Position numbers and translations under genes: made by a program. The notes beneath the pieces were generated by a model that did no database searches, was not told the DNA's origin, and worked only from the letters and a program-made list of their open reading frames with translations. Shown one piece after another: positions 1 through 7,680 of a stretch of DNA of 45,976 bases. The DNA comes from Ruminococcus sp. UBA3767 (GTDB taxonomy: Bacteria > Bacillota > Clostridia > Oscillospirales > Ruminococcaceae). The first letter of the stretch is position 1; every line of letters starts with the position of its first letter. The DNA lies in NCBI GenBank assembly GCA_002371625.1, contig DFFV01000001.1, positions 1 through 45,976 on the forward strand. Direction: 5' to 3'.

Positions 1-431
1 AAAAGGCACCGTTTACGGTTGTTGGCATCAAAAAAAGATTCCATGCCGAAACGAGCTACAAGGAAGTTCCAAAATTCTGGAATGACTGGATGGCAGACAT
101 GAAAGGCTTGAAAGGAATGTTCGGTGTCTGCTCGGACATGGACGGCAAAACCTTTGACTACTGGATCGCTGACCTGTATCTGCCGTGGCAGGATATTCCG
201 TCAGGCTGTGAAACATATCAGATCCCCGGCGGACTATGGGCGTTGTTCAAGTGCAAGGGCGCTATGCCCGAAGCTATGCAAAAGGTCAATACACAGATAT
301 GGTCGCAGTGGCTTCCCGCTTTGCAGGGCTACGCTCCGGCAGGCAACTATTCGCTGGAATTCTATCTGCCGCCTGCAAAGGATCCTGCCGATAATGTCAA
401 CTATATCTGTATTCCTTTAAAGAAAGTTTGA
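1..431 (+). CDS. GyrI/AraC-type effector-binding domain protein, 5' truncated
   Basis: The reading frame is open from base 3, so the gene begins before the window; 142 residues are visible. The segment starts with a beta strand (PFTVVGIKK), followed by aromatic-rich stretches (FWNDWM, FDYWIAD) and a C-terminal part with GGLWALFKCKG and NYSLEFYLPP. This is the pattern of the GyrI-like / AraC effector-binding (Cass2-type) small-molecule-binding fold. Such domains are usually the C-terminal sensor half of an AraC regulator, but they also occur alone; which applies cannot be seen here. The stop codon lies 12 nt before the MutS-like gene, so the two are probably cotranscribed. Confidence 0.7.
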   Translation, partial: KAPFTVVGIKKRFHAETSYKEVPKFWNDWMADMKGLKGMFGVCSDMDGKTFDYWIADLYLPWQDIPSGCETYQIPGGLWALFKCKGAMPEAMQKVNTQIWSQWLPALQGYAPAGNYSLEFYLPPAKDPADNVNYICIPLKKV

Positions 432-442
432 GAGGTGCAAGT

Positions 443-2170
443 ATGAGCCGCAACAATGGATTCAGTTTGCTGCAGCCTGCCGGGACGGACAGTGAATACC
501 GCAGGCTTCCCGATCATGTTATGCATGATCTCGGGCTGGAGGAATTCTGCCAGGCACTATCAACCGACGCAAGGGAGCGCCGTGTGATAACCAATGTGCT
601 TTCGCAGATAACGGATGATGCGAAGGTCGCTGCATACCGCAGACAGATCTTTGTGGATATAATCTCGCTGCCCGGGCTGAGAAAGAACATGATGCAGCTG
701 TTTGATAAGATACAGTTCATGAAGGATTTTTCCAGTATGCACAAGACCACCGAGGAGGAGCTTGGGCTGTGGCATCTTTTCCATCGCCTTGATGAGCTGG
801 ATGACTATATAAAAACCATAGAAACGATGCGTGACTGCCTTGGTGATGAGAGGATACGCTCCGAGGGACTTATCTCGCTGAGAAGTTATATTACAGGGCT
901 TTACGAGGACGCTTGCTTTGCCGAAATGAAAAAGGATATCGCAGCACTTAAAATAAAGGCTTCCGATGTGCAGAGCGTTACGCTCGGGGTAAATGTTAAC
1001 GAGCGTTTTGAAGCGGTAAGCATAGGGCTTATCTCGGTCAACAAAAAGCCGTTCAAAAAGTCGGGCATCGTCAGCAATTTTGCCGATGCTATCGCAGCTA
1101 AGGACAAACTGCGTGATAATTCCGACTGGGACGGCGATATGCACTATCAGCTCATCGAAAAGGGAGAAAAGCACGGCATCATCGACTTTATGAAAAACGA
1201 GATGGGCTCGATCGCTTTGCAGTCTGCCTTTGCGACAAATACAAGAGGCAAGTCCACGATAGTGAGTACCGTGGCTGACGGCGCAGCGGCAAGCTCGACT
1301 GTCTACCTTGATACAGTGATGAATAAAATGCTGGGCAACCTTGTAAGATCGCTTAGGGACACACTTACAAAGTACGCAAATGTTGCGATAGTGAATGTTT
1401 CGGGGCTGGTGCCTGAGTTTGTTTATTACATCAGGTGTGCGGAGTTTATAAGCGGCCTTATGGAAAAGGGCTGTGCGTTCTGCGAGCCGCAGCCGCAGGC
1501 CGAGGGAGAAACTTCGATGTCGGCAAAGGGCTTTTACAACATCAGGCTTGCAATGAATATGGAGAATGTGAGCGAGATAGTTGCAAATGACCTTTGCTTT
1601 GATAAAAAGCGCACTGTCTATATCCTGACAGGTGCGAACCGTGGCGGAAAGACCACGATAACACAGGCTGTCGGGCAGCTGTTCGTGCTTGCGCAGGGAG
1701 GGCTTTTTGTTCCTGCACAGAGCTTTGAGTATGTGCCCTGCGACTGCATATACACTCACTTTCCTGCGGACGAGGACAAGACGATGGACCTTGGAAGACT
1801 TGGAGAGGAGTGCGTGAGATTCAAGGATATGTTCTCGCAGGCTACAGGAAAAAGTCTGATGCTTTTGAACGAAACGTTCTCTACGACCTCGTTTGAGGAG
1901 GGTTACTACATTGCAAGAGATTCCGTAAAAGCGCTTCTGACTAAATCGGTGCGGACGATATACAATACCCACATGCATAAACTCGGAGAGGACGCACAGG
2001 AGTTTACCCGTGAAAGCAGCGGTGCAGGTGCAGCCTCGCTGATAATGCGCACCGAGGACGGCAGGCGTTCATTCAAGGTAGCACAGGCGCAGCCCGAGGG
2101 TTCATCTTATGCAAAGGACATTGCCGAAAAGTACGGCGTTACTTACGAAATGCTTGTGAGCGGATCGTAA
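443..2170 (+). CDS. MutS-like ATPase without mismatch-binding domain
   Basis: 575 residues. The C-terminal third is a MutS-type ABC ATPase: Walker A GANRGGKTT near residue 397, signature-like region MDLGRLGEEC, Walker B-like SLMLLNE near 472-477, and a late TIYNTHMHKL segment corresponding to the MutS H-loop region. The N-terminal part is helical, like the MutS lever/core domains, and the canonical MutS mismatch-recognition domain (FxE motif) is not seen, so a role in classical mismatch repair is unlikely. The Asp before the catalytic Glu is replaced by Asn. I chose ATG 443 because GAGGTG lies six bases upstream; a TTG at 428 is also in frame. Related MutS-like proteins have largely unknown roles. 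Confidence 0.75.
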   Translation: MSRNNGFSLLQPAGTDSEYRRLPDHVMHDLGLEEFCQALSTDARERRVITNVLSQITDDAKVAAYRRQIFVDIISLPGLRKNMMQLFDKIQFMKDFSSMHKTTEEELGLWHLFHRLDELDDYIKTIETMRDCLGDERIRSEGLISLRSYITGLYEDACFAEMKKDIAALKIKASDVQSVTLGVNVNERFEAVSIGLISVNKKPFKKSGIVSNFADAIAAKDKLRDNSDWDGDMHYQLIEKGEKHGIIDFMKNEMGSIALQSAFATNTRGKSTIVSTVADGAAASSTVYLDTVMNKMLGNLVRSLRDTLTKYANVAIVNVSGLVPEFVYYIRCAEFISGLMEKGCAFCEPQPQAEGETSMSAKGFYNIRLAMNMENVSEIVANDLCFDKKRTVYILTGANRGGKTTITQAVGQLFVLAQGGLFVPAQSFEYVPCDCIYTHFPADEDKTMDLGRLGEECVRFKDMFSQATGKSLMLLNETFSTTSFEEGYYIARDSVKALLTKSVRTIYNTHMHKLGEDAQEFTRESSGAGAASLIMRTEDGRRSFKVAQAQPEGSSYAKDIAEKYGVTYEMLVSGS

Positions 2171-2226
2171 AGGATTGCTGCAAAAAGAGATGGAATGGGA
2201 TCGTAAACGCAGCAGACGGATATGTT

Positions 2227-2264
2227 AAAAGCGGGACACAGCTGAGGCTGCATCCCGCTTTTGT
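2227..2264 (+). terminator. Rho-independent terminator, copy 1
   Basis: Arms AAAAGCGGGA and TCCCGCTTTT enclose a second short stem CAGC/GCTG with a TGAG loop, followed by TTTTGT. It lies 56 nt after the MutS-like stop codon. Bases 2232-2264 recur exactly at 2410-2442. Confidence 0.8.
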
Positions 2265-2407
2265 ATGTCGATAAACAATAAAGATCATGTGACCGAAGGG
2301 GTTTTAGGGGGCGATCGGAAAGCCCCCTTATCAGAACGGTCAAAGAGCTGTATGGTTAAACCTTCAGCCCGGCATATCACCCAAAACAGAGCTTTACGAC
2401 AAGCCGA

Positions 2408-2443
2408 AACGGGACACAGCTGAGGCTGCATCCCGCTTTTGTG
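2408..2443 (+). terminator. Rho-independent terminator, copy 2 (duplicate)
   Basis: An exact 33-nt repeat of the upstream terminator core (CGGGA arm, CAGC-TGAG-GCTG inner stem, TCCCG arm, TTTTGT tail), offset by 178 bp. One base of the outer stem differs at the left edge. It probably serves as a back-up terminator toward the convergent cardiolipin synthase gene. Confidence 0.7.
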
Positions 2444-2580
2444 TTATACGTTCCTGATGATATGCTCATACAAACGTTAGCTTATCCGAAAAACCTGTCA
2501 GCACAAAGACCTCCATTAGCGTATCACTTGCGTTTGTTATCTCAGATCCCTGCTTATGCCCTGTGAATAAAGCCTTTCGA

Positions 2581-4152
2581 CTACATCAGCGGAGCAAACA
2601 TTTTAAGTATCCTGCCCCTTATTCTCAGGGAGAGCTTTTCGTTCTTTATTACCTCGTCTGTAACGAGCCTGCACTTTGTCAGCGTTTGCTGGAAATCCTT
2701 TTCTATGTCGTCTATACACGCTGTGCGGTACATATATGTTGCACATTCAAAGTGGTGGTAAAGGCTTCGGTAGTCAAGGTTTATCGTGCCGACAACTGCC
2801 TTTTGGTTATCGCTGACAAAAACCTTTGCGTGAACAAATCCCGGTGTGTATTCATATATCTTGACGCCTGCATCGACAAGTGACCTGTAATGTGTTTTGG
2901 CAAGTGAATACGCTGAGCGCTTATCGGGTATGCCGGGCAGGATTATCTTTATCTCAACGCCTCTTTTAGCAGCGTACTTCAAAGCCTCCTCCAGCTCGTT
3001 GTCAAGTATAAGGTAGGGCGTCATTATGTGCACATAGCTAATTGCACGGTAGATGATATCCATGTACACGCTTTCGCCTATCCTGTCGCCCTCAAGCGGC
3101 TGTGTGCAGTAAGGCATAACAAAGCCGTCTGTTCTGTTTGAGGGGTAAAGCAGCCTGCACTCGTCCCAGCTTGGTGTCTGCTCGGTCATATTCCACATTT
3201 GCAGGAACATAAGCGTGAAGCTCTGTACAGCTTCGCCCCTGAGCATTATTGCGGTATCCTTCCAGTGACCGAATCTTTCGACACGGTTTATATACTCGTC
3301 TGCAAGGTTAACGCCGCCGTTGAAGGCTACCTTGCCGTCGATAACAAGTATCTTTCTGTGGTCACGGTAGTTGTATGATGTGGAAACGAACGGCCTTATT
3401 CTTGAAAAAGCCTTGCACTTTATACCGTATGATTCAAGCAGCTTGGGATAGTTGTGCGGCAGCGTGGATATCTCGCACATACCGTCGTACATAACTCTTA
3501 CATCAACTCCGTGAGCAGCTTTATCTATGAGTATTTTAAGTATCGAGCCCCACATAAGCCCCTCGTCGATGATGAAGTACTCCATAAAGATGAACTTTTC
3601 TGCGGCTTTCAGCTGGGGTATCATCGTGCGGAACTTTTCCTCGCCAAGCGGAAAAAAACGCACCTCGGTGTTTTCGTAGATAGGGAACCTGCCCGAACGG
3701 TTGAGGTAAAAGCAAAGGTCGGCGGTACCCGAATTTATAAGCTCCTCTTTAACGATAGTTTCGGAGTTTTGCTTTATCATTCTTCTTGAAGCTCTGAGCA
3801 TCTGGTTATGCTTCTTTTTCTCGGTCCTGTGTCCGACATCGAGCCTGGTGAAAAGCAGCATCAGCGCAGTGGGCACCGGAAAGAACATGAACAGTCCGCA
3901 CCACGTCAGCTTGGCACTTGAATCCATATCGGTATTGAACAGGTAGATTATCATTGCTATCAGGAACACTGCCTGCAAAACGGCCAGGATCTCGAACTTC
4001 ATGAAGTAATCGTATATTTCCATGACCATTATGAACTGAACGAGAATGAGTATCACAAAAAAGCCTGCACGGCTGAACAGCAGGCGTTTAAGCCCGTTTT
4101 TTCTTTTGGGTATCAGTCTTACCATATTTGAGGTTTCTCTGTACCTTGCCAT
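2581..4152 (-). CDS. cls: Cardiolipin synthase (phospholipase D family)
   Basis: 523 residues, a normal length for bacterial cardiolipin synthase. Three hydrophobic segments lie in the first 110 residues (about 27-45, 53-73 and 85-105), followed by two PLD catalytic motifs: HRKILVIDG near residue 262 and HAKVFVSDN near 440, each matching HxK(x)4D with trailing GG or GTINLD. The enzyme joins phosphatidylglycerol units into cardiolipin at the cytoplasmic membrane. ATG 4152 is preceded by AGAAGG at good spacing. The gene is monocistronic, with its own promoter at 4205-4233. Specificity for cardiolipin rather than another PLD reaction is inferred from architecture. Confidence 0.9.
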   Translation of the reverse strand: MARYRETSNMVRLIPKRKNGLKRLLFSRAGFFVILILVQFIMVMEIYDYFMKFEILAVLQAVFLIAMIIYLFNTDMDSSAKLTWCGLFMFFPVPTALMLLFTRLDVGHRTEKKKHNQMLRASRRMIKQNSETIVKEELINSGTADLCFYLNRSGRFPIYENTEVRFFPLGEEKFRTMIPQLKAAEKFIFMEYFIIDEGLMWGSILKILIDKAAHGVDVRVMYDGMCEISTLPHNYPKLLESYGIKCKAFSRIRPFVSTSYNYRDHRKILVIDGKVAFNGGVNLADEYINRVERFGHWKDTAIMLRGEAVQSFTLMFLQMWNMTEQTPSWDECRLLYPSNRTDGFVMPYCTQPLEGDRIGESVYMDIIYRAISYVHIMTPYLILDNELEEALKYAAKRGVEIKIILPGIPDKRSAYSLAKTHYRSLVDAGVKIYEYTPGFVHAKVFVSDNQKAVVGTINLDYRSLYHHFECATYMYRTACIDDIEKDFQQTLTKCRLVTDEVIKNEKLSLRIRGRILKMFAPLM

Positions 4153-4204
4153 AAATGACCTTCTTTCATAAATCTGTTTCTGTTATAAAGCGTATATTTA
4201 TGCT

Positions 4205-4233
4205 ATTATATCACTTTTCTTTACTGAAATCAA
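4205..4233 (-). promoter_or_regulatory. Sigma-A promoter of cardiolipin synthase gene
   Basis: On the minus strand TTGATT (4228-4233), 17-bp spacer, TATAAT (4205-4210), about 50 nt upstream of the start codon. Confidence 0.7.
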
Positions 4234-4275
4234 TATCCGGCAGGGGACAGGTCAAATTAAACTGTGTGCAAACTG

Positions 4276-4304
4276 TTGCAAAGTTAAAATAAATGTGTTA
4301 TAAT
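4276..4304 (+). promoter_or_regulatory. Sigma-A promoter of PAS-cyclase gene
   Basis: TTGCAA (4276-4281), 17-bp spacer, TATAAT (4299-4304), 43 nt upstream of the GTG start. Confidence 0.75.
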
Positions 4305-4347
4305 GTATGTAAGATAATTGGAGAACAAAAAAGGAAGGTGATTAGCC

Positions 4348-5631
4348 GTGTTTGAGATCTTCAGCGATATGACTGACGGAGTATGTGTTTTCGACGTAAA
4401 AGGTTACATGAAGTATATTAACTCGGCTGCAAGCAAGATCCTCGGGCTGAATGCTTCGGATTCGTACATCGGCAAGAGGATAGTTGAGATAATACCGATA
4501 ATTGAGACTAACGACAGGTTCATGCAGGTTTTCCTTGATTTTATCGCAAGCAAAAAGGCTGCTGAAAACCTGATAGACCTTGAGAATGAGGACGGCAGCA
4601 TACGCCATGTGAGAGTATCGGTGAACCTGTTTGAATCGGATAAGCTGACGGGAGAAAAGGCTATACTTATGCTGCTGACAGACTACACTGAGCTGCTCAA
4701 GGTGAGAGATGTGCTTGAAAGATACACCTCAAAAGAGATCGCAAAAGCGGCACTTGAGGATTATAACGCCGATCAGCGTGGCGGCAGTCTTGTTGATGCT
4801 ACGGTGATGTTCTGCGACATAAGGGGATATACCGCACTCAGCGGTGAAGTTCCTGCGACAACGCTGGTAGAGGTAATAAACCACCATTTTTCCGTAATGG
4901 ACAGGATAATAGGGAAGTATGACGGCACGGTCATGGAGTTCCTCGGGGACGGCATACTTGCATCGTTCGGTGTGCCCAGCCGCCACGATGACCATGCTTA
5001 CCGTGCAGTTGCCTGTGCGCTTGAAATGCAAAATGCGATGAGCGAGGTGCGTGAGTGGAACACAAGGCACGGTATCTCGCCTTTTGAGATAGGCATAGGC
5101 ATAAACAGCGGAGCGATGATAGCGGGCAATATCGGCTCGAAAAAGACGATGAAGTACCAGTGCATAGGGCAGCAGGTAAATCTTGCGGGCAGGATAGAGA
5201 GCTATTCTGTCGGCGGACAGATACTTATTTCAAAAAGCACATACGACAACATCAGCGCCGATGTGGAGATAAAAAGCATCCGGAAGGTCGTTCCCAAGGG
5301 AACTACGACAGAGCTGGAGATATATGATGTATGCGGAGTGGGCGGAGAATACAGTGTTTCTCTGGAGCAGGAGAATGAAAAAATGGTGCCGCTCAAAAGC
5401 CCGATGCCGATAACCTTCTGCATGGTGAACGGCAAAAAAACAGGCACAGTACGCTACGGCGCAGCTATCTGGAAGATCTCCGACAAGGGTGCGGTCATCA
5501 GCACTCAGCATCCGCTGGAGCTTGGCGATAACATTATGATAAGCTACAACGGTGAGGTGTACGCCAAGGTGACAAGCGTGGGTGACGGCGAGGTAACTGT
5601 AAGGTTCACTTCAATATCCCTTTCAAACTAA
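4348..5631 (+). CDS. PAS-domain class III nucleotide cyclase
   Basis: 427 residues. Residues 1-115 form a PAS domain (MTDGVCVFDVKGYMKYIN...AASKILGL). Residues 145-325 are a class III adenylate/guanylate cyclase domain with FCDIRGYT near 154 and FLGDGILASFG near 199, which hold the two metal-binding Asp residues. VNLAGRIES supplies the transition-state Asn and Arg. The usual adenine-specifying Asp of IGDxVN is Gln here (IGQQVN), so the product nucleotide is uncertain. The last 80 residues form a small beta-rich domain (VRYGAAIWKISDKGAVIST) somewhat like PilZ. No membrane segment is present, so it is a soluble sensor. Start is GTG with AAGGAAGGTG upstream. Confidence 0.85.
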   Translation: MFEIFSDMTDGVCVFDVKGYMKYINSAASKILGLNASDSYIGKRIVEIIPIIETNDRFMQVFLDFIASKKAAENLIDLENEDGSIRHVRVSVNLFESDKLTGEKAILMLLTDYTELLKVRDVLERYTSKEIAKAALEDYNADQRGGSLVDATVMFCDIRGYTALSGEVPATTLVEVINHHFSVMDRIIGKYDGTVMEFLGDGILASFGVPSRHDDHAYRAVACALEMQNAMSEVREWNTRHGISPFEIGIGINSGAMIAGNIGSKKTMKYQCIGQQVNLAGRIESYSVGGQILISKSTYDNISADVEIKSIRKVVPKGTTTELEIYDVCGVGGEYSVSLEQENEKMVPLKSPMPITFCMVNGKKTGTVRYGAAIWKISDKGAVISTQHPLELGDNIMISYNGEVYAKVTSVGDGEVTVRFTSISLSN

Positions 5632-5637
5632 AAGCAA

Positions 5638-5670
5638 GCCCGTGGATGTGAGCGTTCACGGGCGATTTTG
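5638..5670 (+). terminator. Terminator after cyclase gene
   Basis: Arms GCCCGTG (5638-5644) and CACGGGC (5657-5663) with tail GATTTTG, seven bases after the stop codon. The T-run is short. Confidence 0.6.
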
Positions 5671-5694
5671 TGTGAGATGTGCTGAGTGGGGCTA

Positions 5695-5722
5695 TTGCAA
5701 TTTACGCACAATGGTGTATAAT
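5695..5722 (+). promoter_or_regulatory. Promoter of yibE/F pair
   Basis: TTGCAA (5695-5700), 16-bp spacer, TATAAT (5717-5722), 36 nt before the preferred start codon at 5759. Its position argues against a longer reading frame that would begin at 5642. Confidence 0.7.
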
Positions 5723-5758
5723 GTAGTTATCAAAACGTACGGCGGAAAAGTGGTGCTT

Positions 5759-6820
5759 ATGAAAAAGATCATTCTGGTAATCATGCTGCTGGTATCGGCG
5801 GCAGCGCTGATCTTTGTGTACAATGATGATTTTCTGTATTCAAGGCAGATAATGAAAATAAAGGATATTGAAACTGTTTCGCAGGATATCTCTCAGAATT
5901 CGCTCGGGCTGAAGGAGGAGCATTATAAACGCAGGATAAAGGGCGTTATAACCAACGGGAGCGAAAAGGGCGAAGAAATTGAGATGATATACAACGAAAC
6001 GTATTCCTCGGTGGTAACGGACAAGTTCAGGGCAGGGGACAAGGTGATAATCGACGGAAAGGACATTGAGCTGAAAAGGGACTTTTACCTTGCGGTGATG
6101 GTGGTCATTTTCATAGATCTTATCTTTGCTGTCGGCACTTTCAAAGGGCTGCTCTCGGTGGTGAGCGTGGTGATAAACTCGGTCATTTTCTACTGCGGAC
6201 TTTACCTTTACATAAGCGGCGGGATAAACCTGCTGTTTCTGTGTGTTGTGGAAATGCTCGTATTCTCGGTGCTTTCGCTGCTGCTGGCAGGCGGTGCGAA
6301 CAAAAAGACGTTATCGGCTGTCGCTGCGGTGGCGTGCTCGACGTTTATTATGCTGGCGCTGCTGCTGATAGTTGTTAAGACCACAAAATACAGCGGTATA
6401 AACTTTAACGAGATATCCTTCCTTACCGTTCCGTTTGAGGATGTTATCGTGCCTGAGCTGCTGATAGGCTCTATCGGCGCAGTTATGGACGTTGCGATAA
6501 CAATATCATCGGCAATGAGCGAGCTGATAGATAAAAACAGCGATATTTCGTCAAAGGCGCTGAACAGATCGGCGAGGGAGATAGGCAAGGATATAATGAG
6601 CACGATGAGCAATGTTTTGTTTTTCACATATCTGTGCGCAGGGCTTCCGGTGTTCGTGCTGGCGATAAGAAACGGCTTTACGCTGCGCAATTATATCGCA
6701 AGCAATTTCTCGCTCGAGCTTTCACGTTTTCTCGCAGGAAGCATCGGAATAGTCATAACTATCCCGATCTCGGCTTTTGTTTCGATAAAGATAATGAAAC
6801 GAGGTGCAAAAGCTAAATGA
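5759..6820 (+). CDS. YibE/F family membrane protein (first of pair)
   Basis: 353 residues. A signal-anchor helix (IILVIMLLVSAAALIFV) is followed by a soluble beta-rich segment of about 100 residues (GVITNGSEKGEEIEM...AGDKVIIDG) that is probably extracytoplasmic. Six or seven membrane helices then fill residues 110-350. The YibE/F signature GAVMDVAITISSAMSEL is clear near residue 245, as is the later GKDIMSTMSNVLFF. The family's function is not established; transport is assumed. I chose ATG 5759 because the promoter lies at 5695-5722, downstream of an earlier in-frame start. The stop codon overlaps the next start in ATGA, so the pair is translationally coupled. Confidence 0.85.
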   Translation: MKKIILVIMLLVSAAALIFVYNDDFLYSRQIMKIKDIETVSQDISQNSLGLKEEHYKRRIKGVITNGSEKGEEIEMIYNETYSSVVTDKFRAGDKVIIDGKDIELKRDFYLAVMVVIFIDLIFAVGTFKGLLSVVSVVINSVIFYCGLYLYISGGINLLFLCVVEMLVFSVLSLLLAGGANKKTLSAVAAVACSTFIMLALLLIVVKTTKYSGINFNEISFLTVPFEDVIVPELLIGSIGAVMDVAITISSAMSELIDKNSDISSKALNRSAREIGKDIMSTMSNVLFFTYLCAGLPVFVLAIRNGFTLRNYIASNFSLELSRFLAGSIGIVITIPISAFVSIKIMKRGAKAK

Positions 6821-7584
6821 ACATAGTGCTGATGGCAATACTTTTTCTGCTTATGCTTTACATTGACAAAAAGCGTGGGCTGAGGTTGTTTTTGTCGCTC
6901 GTTTTCAACTTCGGGATACTGATAGTGATATTCTACCTTGTAGCGCTGGGCTTCAATGCGGTGGTATGCTCGCTGATAGGCTGCTTTGCGGTGAGCTGCA
7001 TAATTCTGTTCTTTGTGAACAGCGATAACATAAAAACACGCTCCAGCCTGAAATCTATCTCGATAGTGCTGGTGATACTTTCGGTGCTGATATTTGCTAT
7101 GGCGCACCTTTCGAGGATAGCAGGCTTCGGGTATGAGTCCTATGAGGAGATAAATATGTTCTCCTACGATGTACGGATAGATTTTACCGACATTGCTATC
7201 TCGATGATACTGATAAGCCTTATCGGCGCAACGGTCGATTCCTCGATAGCTATATCCTCTGCGCTTTATGAGGTGTACGAGAACAACAGGGAGCTTTCAA
7301 AAAAAGAGCTTTTCACATCGGGCATGAACATAGGCAAGGATATTCTCTGCACAACGACGAACACGCTGATGTTTGCATTCCTCGGTGACTTTATGACGCT
7401 GCTGATATGGTTTTACAAGTGTGAATACTCGTTTGCGGAGATAGTCAATGCAAAGACGTTTGCGGCGGAGATGATAAGGATACTTTTCAGCGCAACAGGC
7501 TGCCTTATAGTTATACCCGTTACGGCATACATTACCGCCTGTGCAATAAAAAAAGCCAAGCCCGAAGCGGAAAATGCTGCCTGA
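6817..7584 (+). CDS. YibE/F family membrane protein (second of pair)
   Basis: 255 residues and about seven membrane helices, starting with an N-terminal helix (IVLMAILFLLMLYI). The signature recurs as GATVDSSIAISSALYEV near residue 132, followed by GMNIGKDILCTTTNTLMFAF, so this is a shorter paralogue of the preceding protein without the soluble N-terminal domain. The ATGA overlap with its neighbour and the shared motif suggest that the two form a heteromeric membrane complex. The transported substrate is unknown. Confidence 0.85.
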   Translation: MNIVLMAILFLLMLYIDKKRGLRLFLSLVFNFGILIVIFYLVALGFNAVVCSLIGCFAVSCIILFFVNSDNIKTRSSLKSISIVLVILSVLIFAMAHLSRIAGFGYESYEEINMFSYDVRIDFTDIAISMILISLIGATVDSSIAISSALYEVYENNRELSKKELFTSGMNIGKDILCTTTNTLMFAFLGDFMTLLIWFYKCEYSFAEIVNAKTFAAEMIRILFSATGCLIVIPVTAYITACAIKKAKPEAENAA

Positions 7585-7619
7585 AACGGCGGCGGTCCTG
7601 CGGGACTTGCGGACGGCTT

Positions 7620-7648
7620 TTGACAAGCGATGCAAACTATGTTATAAT
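7620..7648 (+). promoter_or_regulatory. Sigma-A promoter of nucleobase permease gene
   Basis: Consensus TTGACA (7620-7625), 17-bp spacer, TATAAT (7643-7648). It lies 33 nt before the start codon, leaving no room for a purine riboswitch. Confidence 0.85.
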
Positions 7649-7680
7649 AGCTCGGAATAAAAGAAACGGGAAGTGGAAAA

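Larger units (their letters stand above)
2171..2580. other. Intergenic region with three hairpins
   Basis: This 410-nt convergent gap between the MutS-like gene and the cardiolipin synthase gene holds no convincing gene. It contains two copies of a 33-nt terminator hairpin (described separately). Between them is a GC-rich hairpin with arms AGGGGGC (2306-2312) and GCCCCCT (2322-2328), next to the motif GGGGTTTTAGGGGG that resembles the flanks of the mosaic hairpin elements elsewhere in the window. Confidence 0.6.

Noticed and set aside
560..1978. Long open frame on the minus strand opposite the MutS-like gene
   Set aside because: Its sequence has no recognisable domain, is rich in His, Cys and Arg as antisense frames are, and lies fully inside a gene with clear ATPase motifs.
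7585..7680. Purine or pyrimidine riboswitch before the permease gene
   Set aside because: The consensus promoter ends 33 nt before the start codon, too little space for an aptamer.
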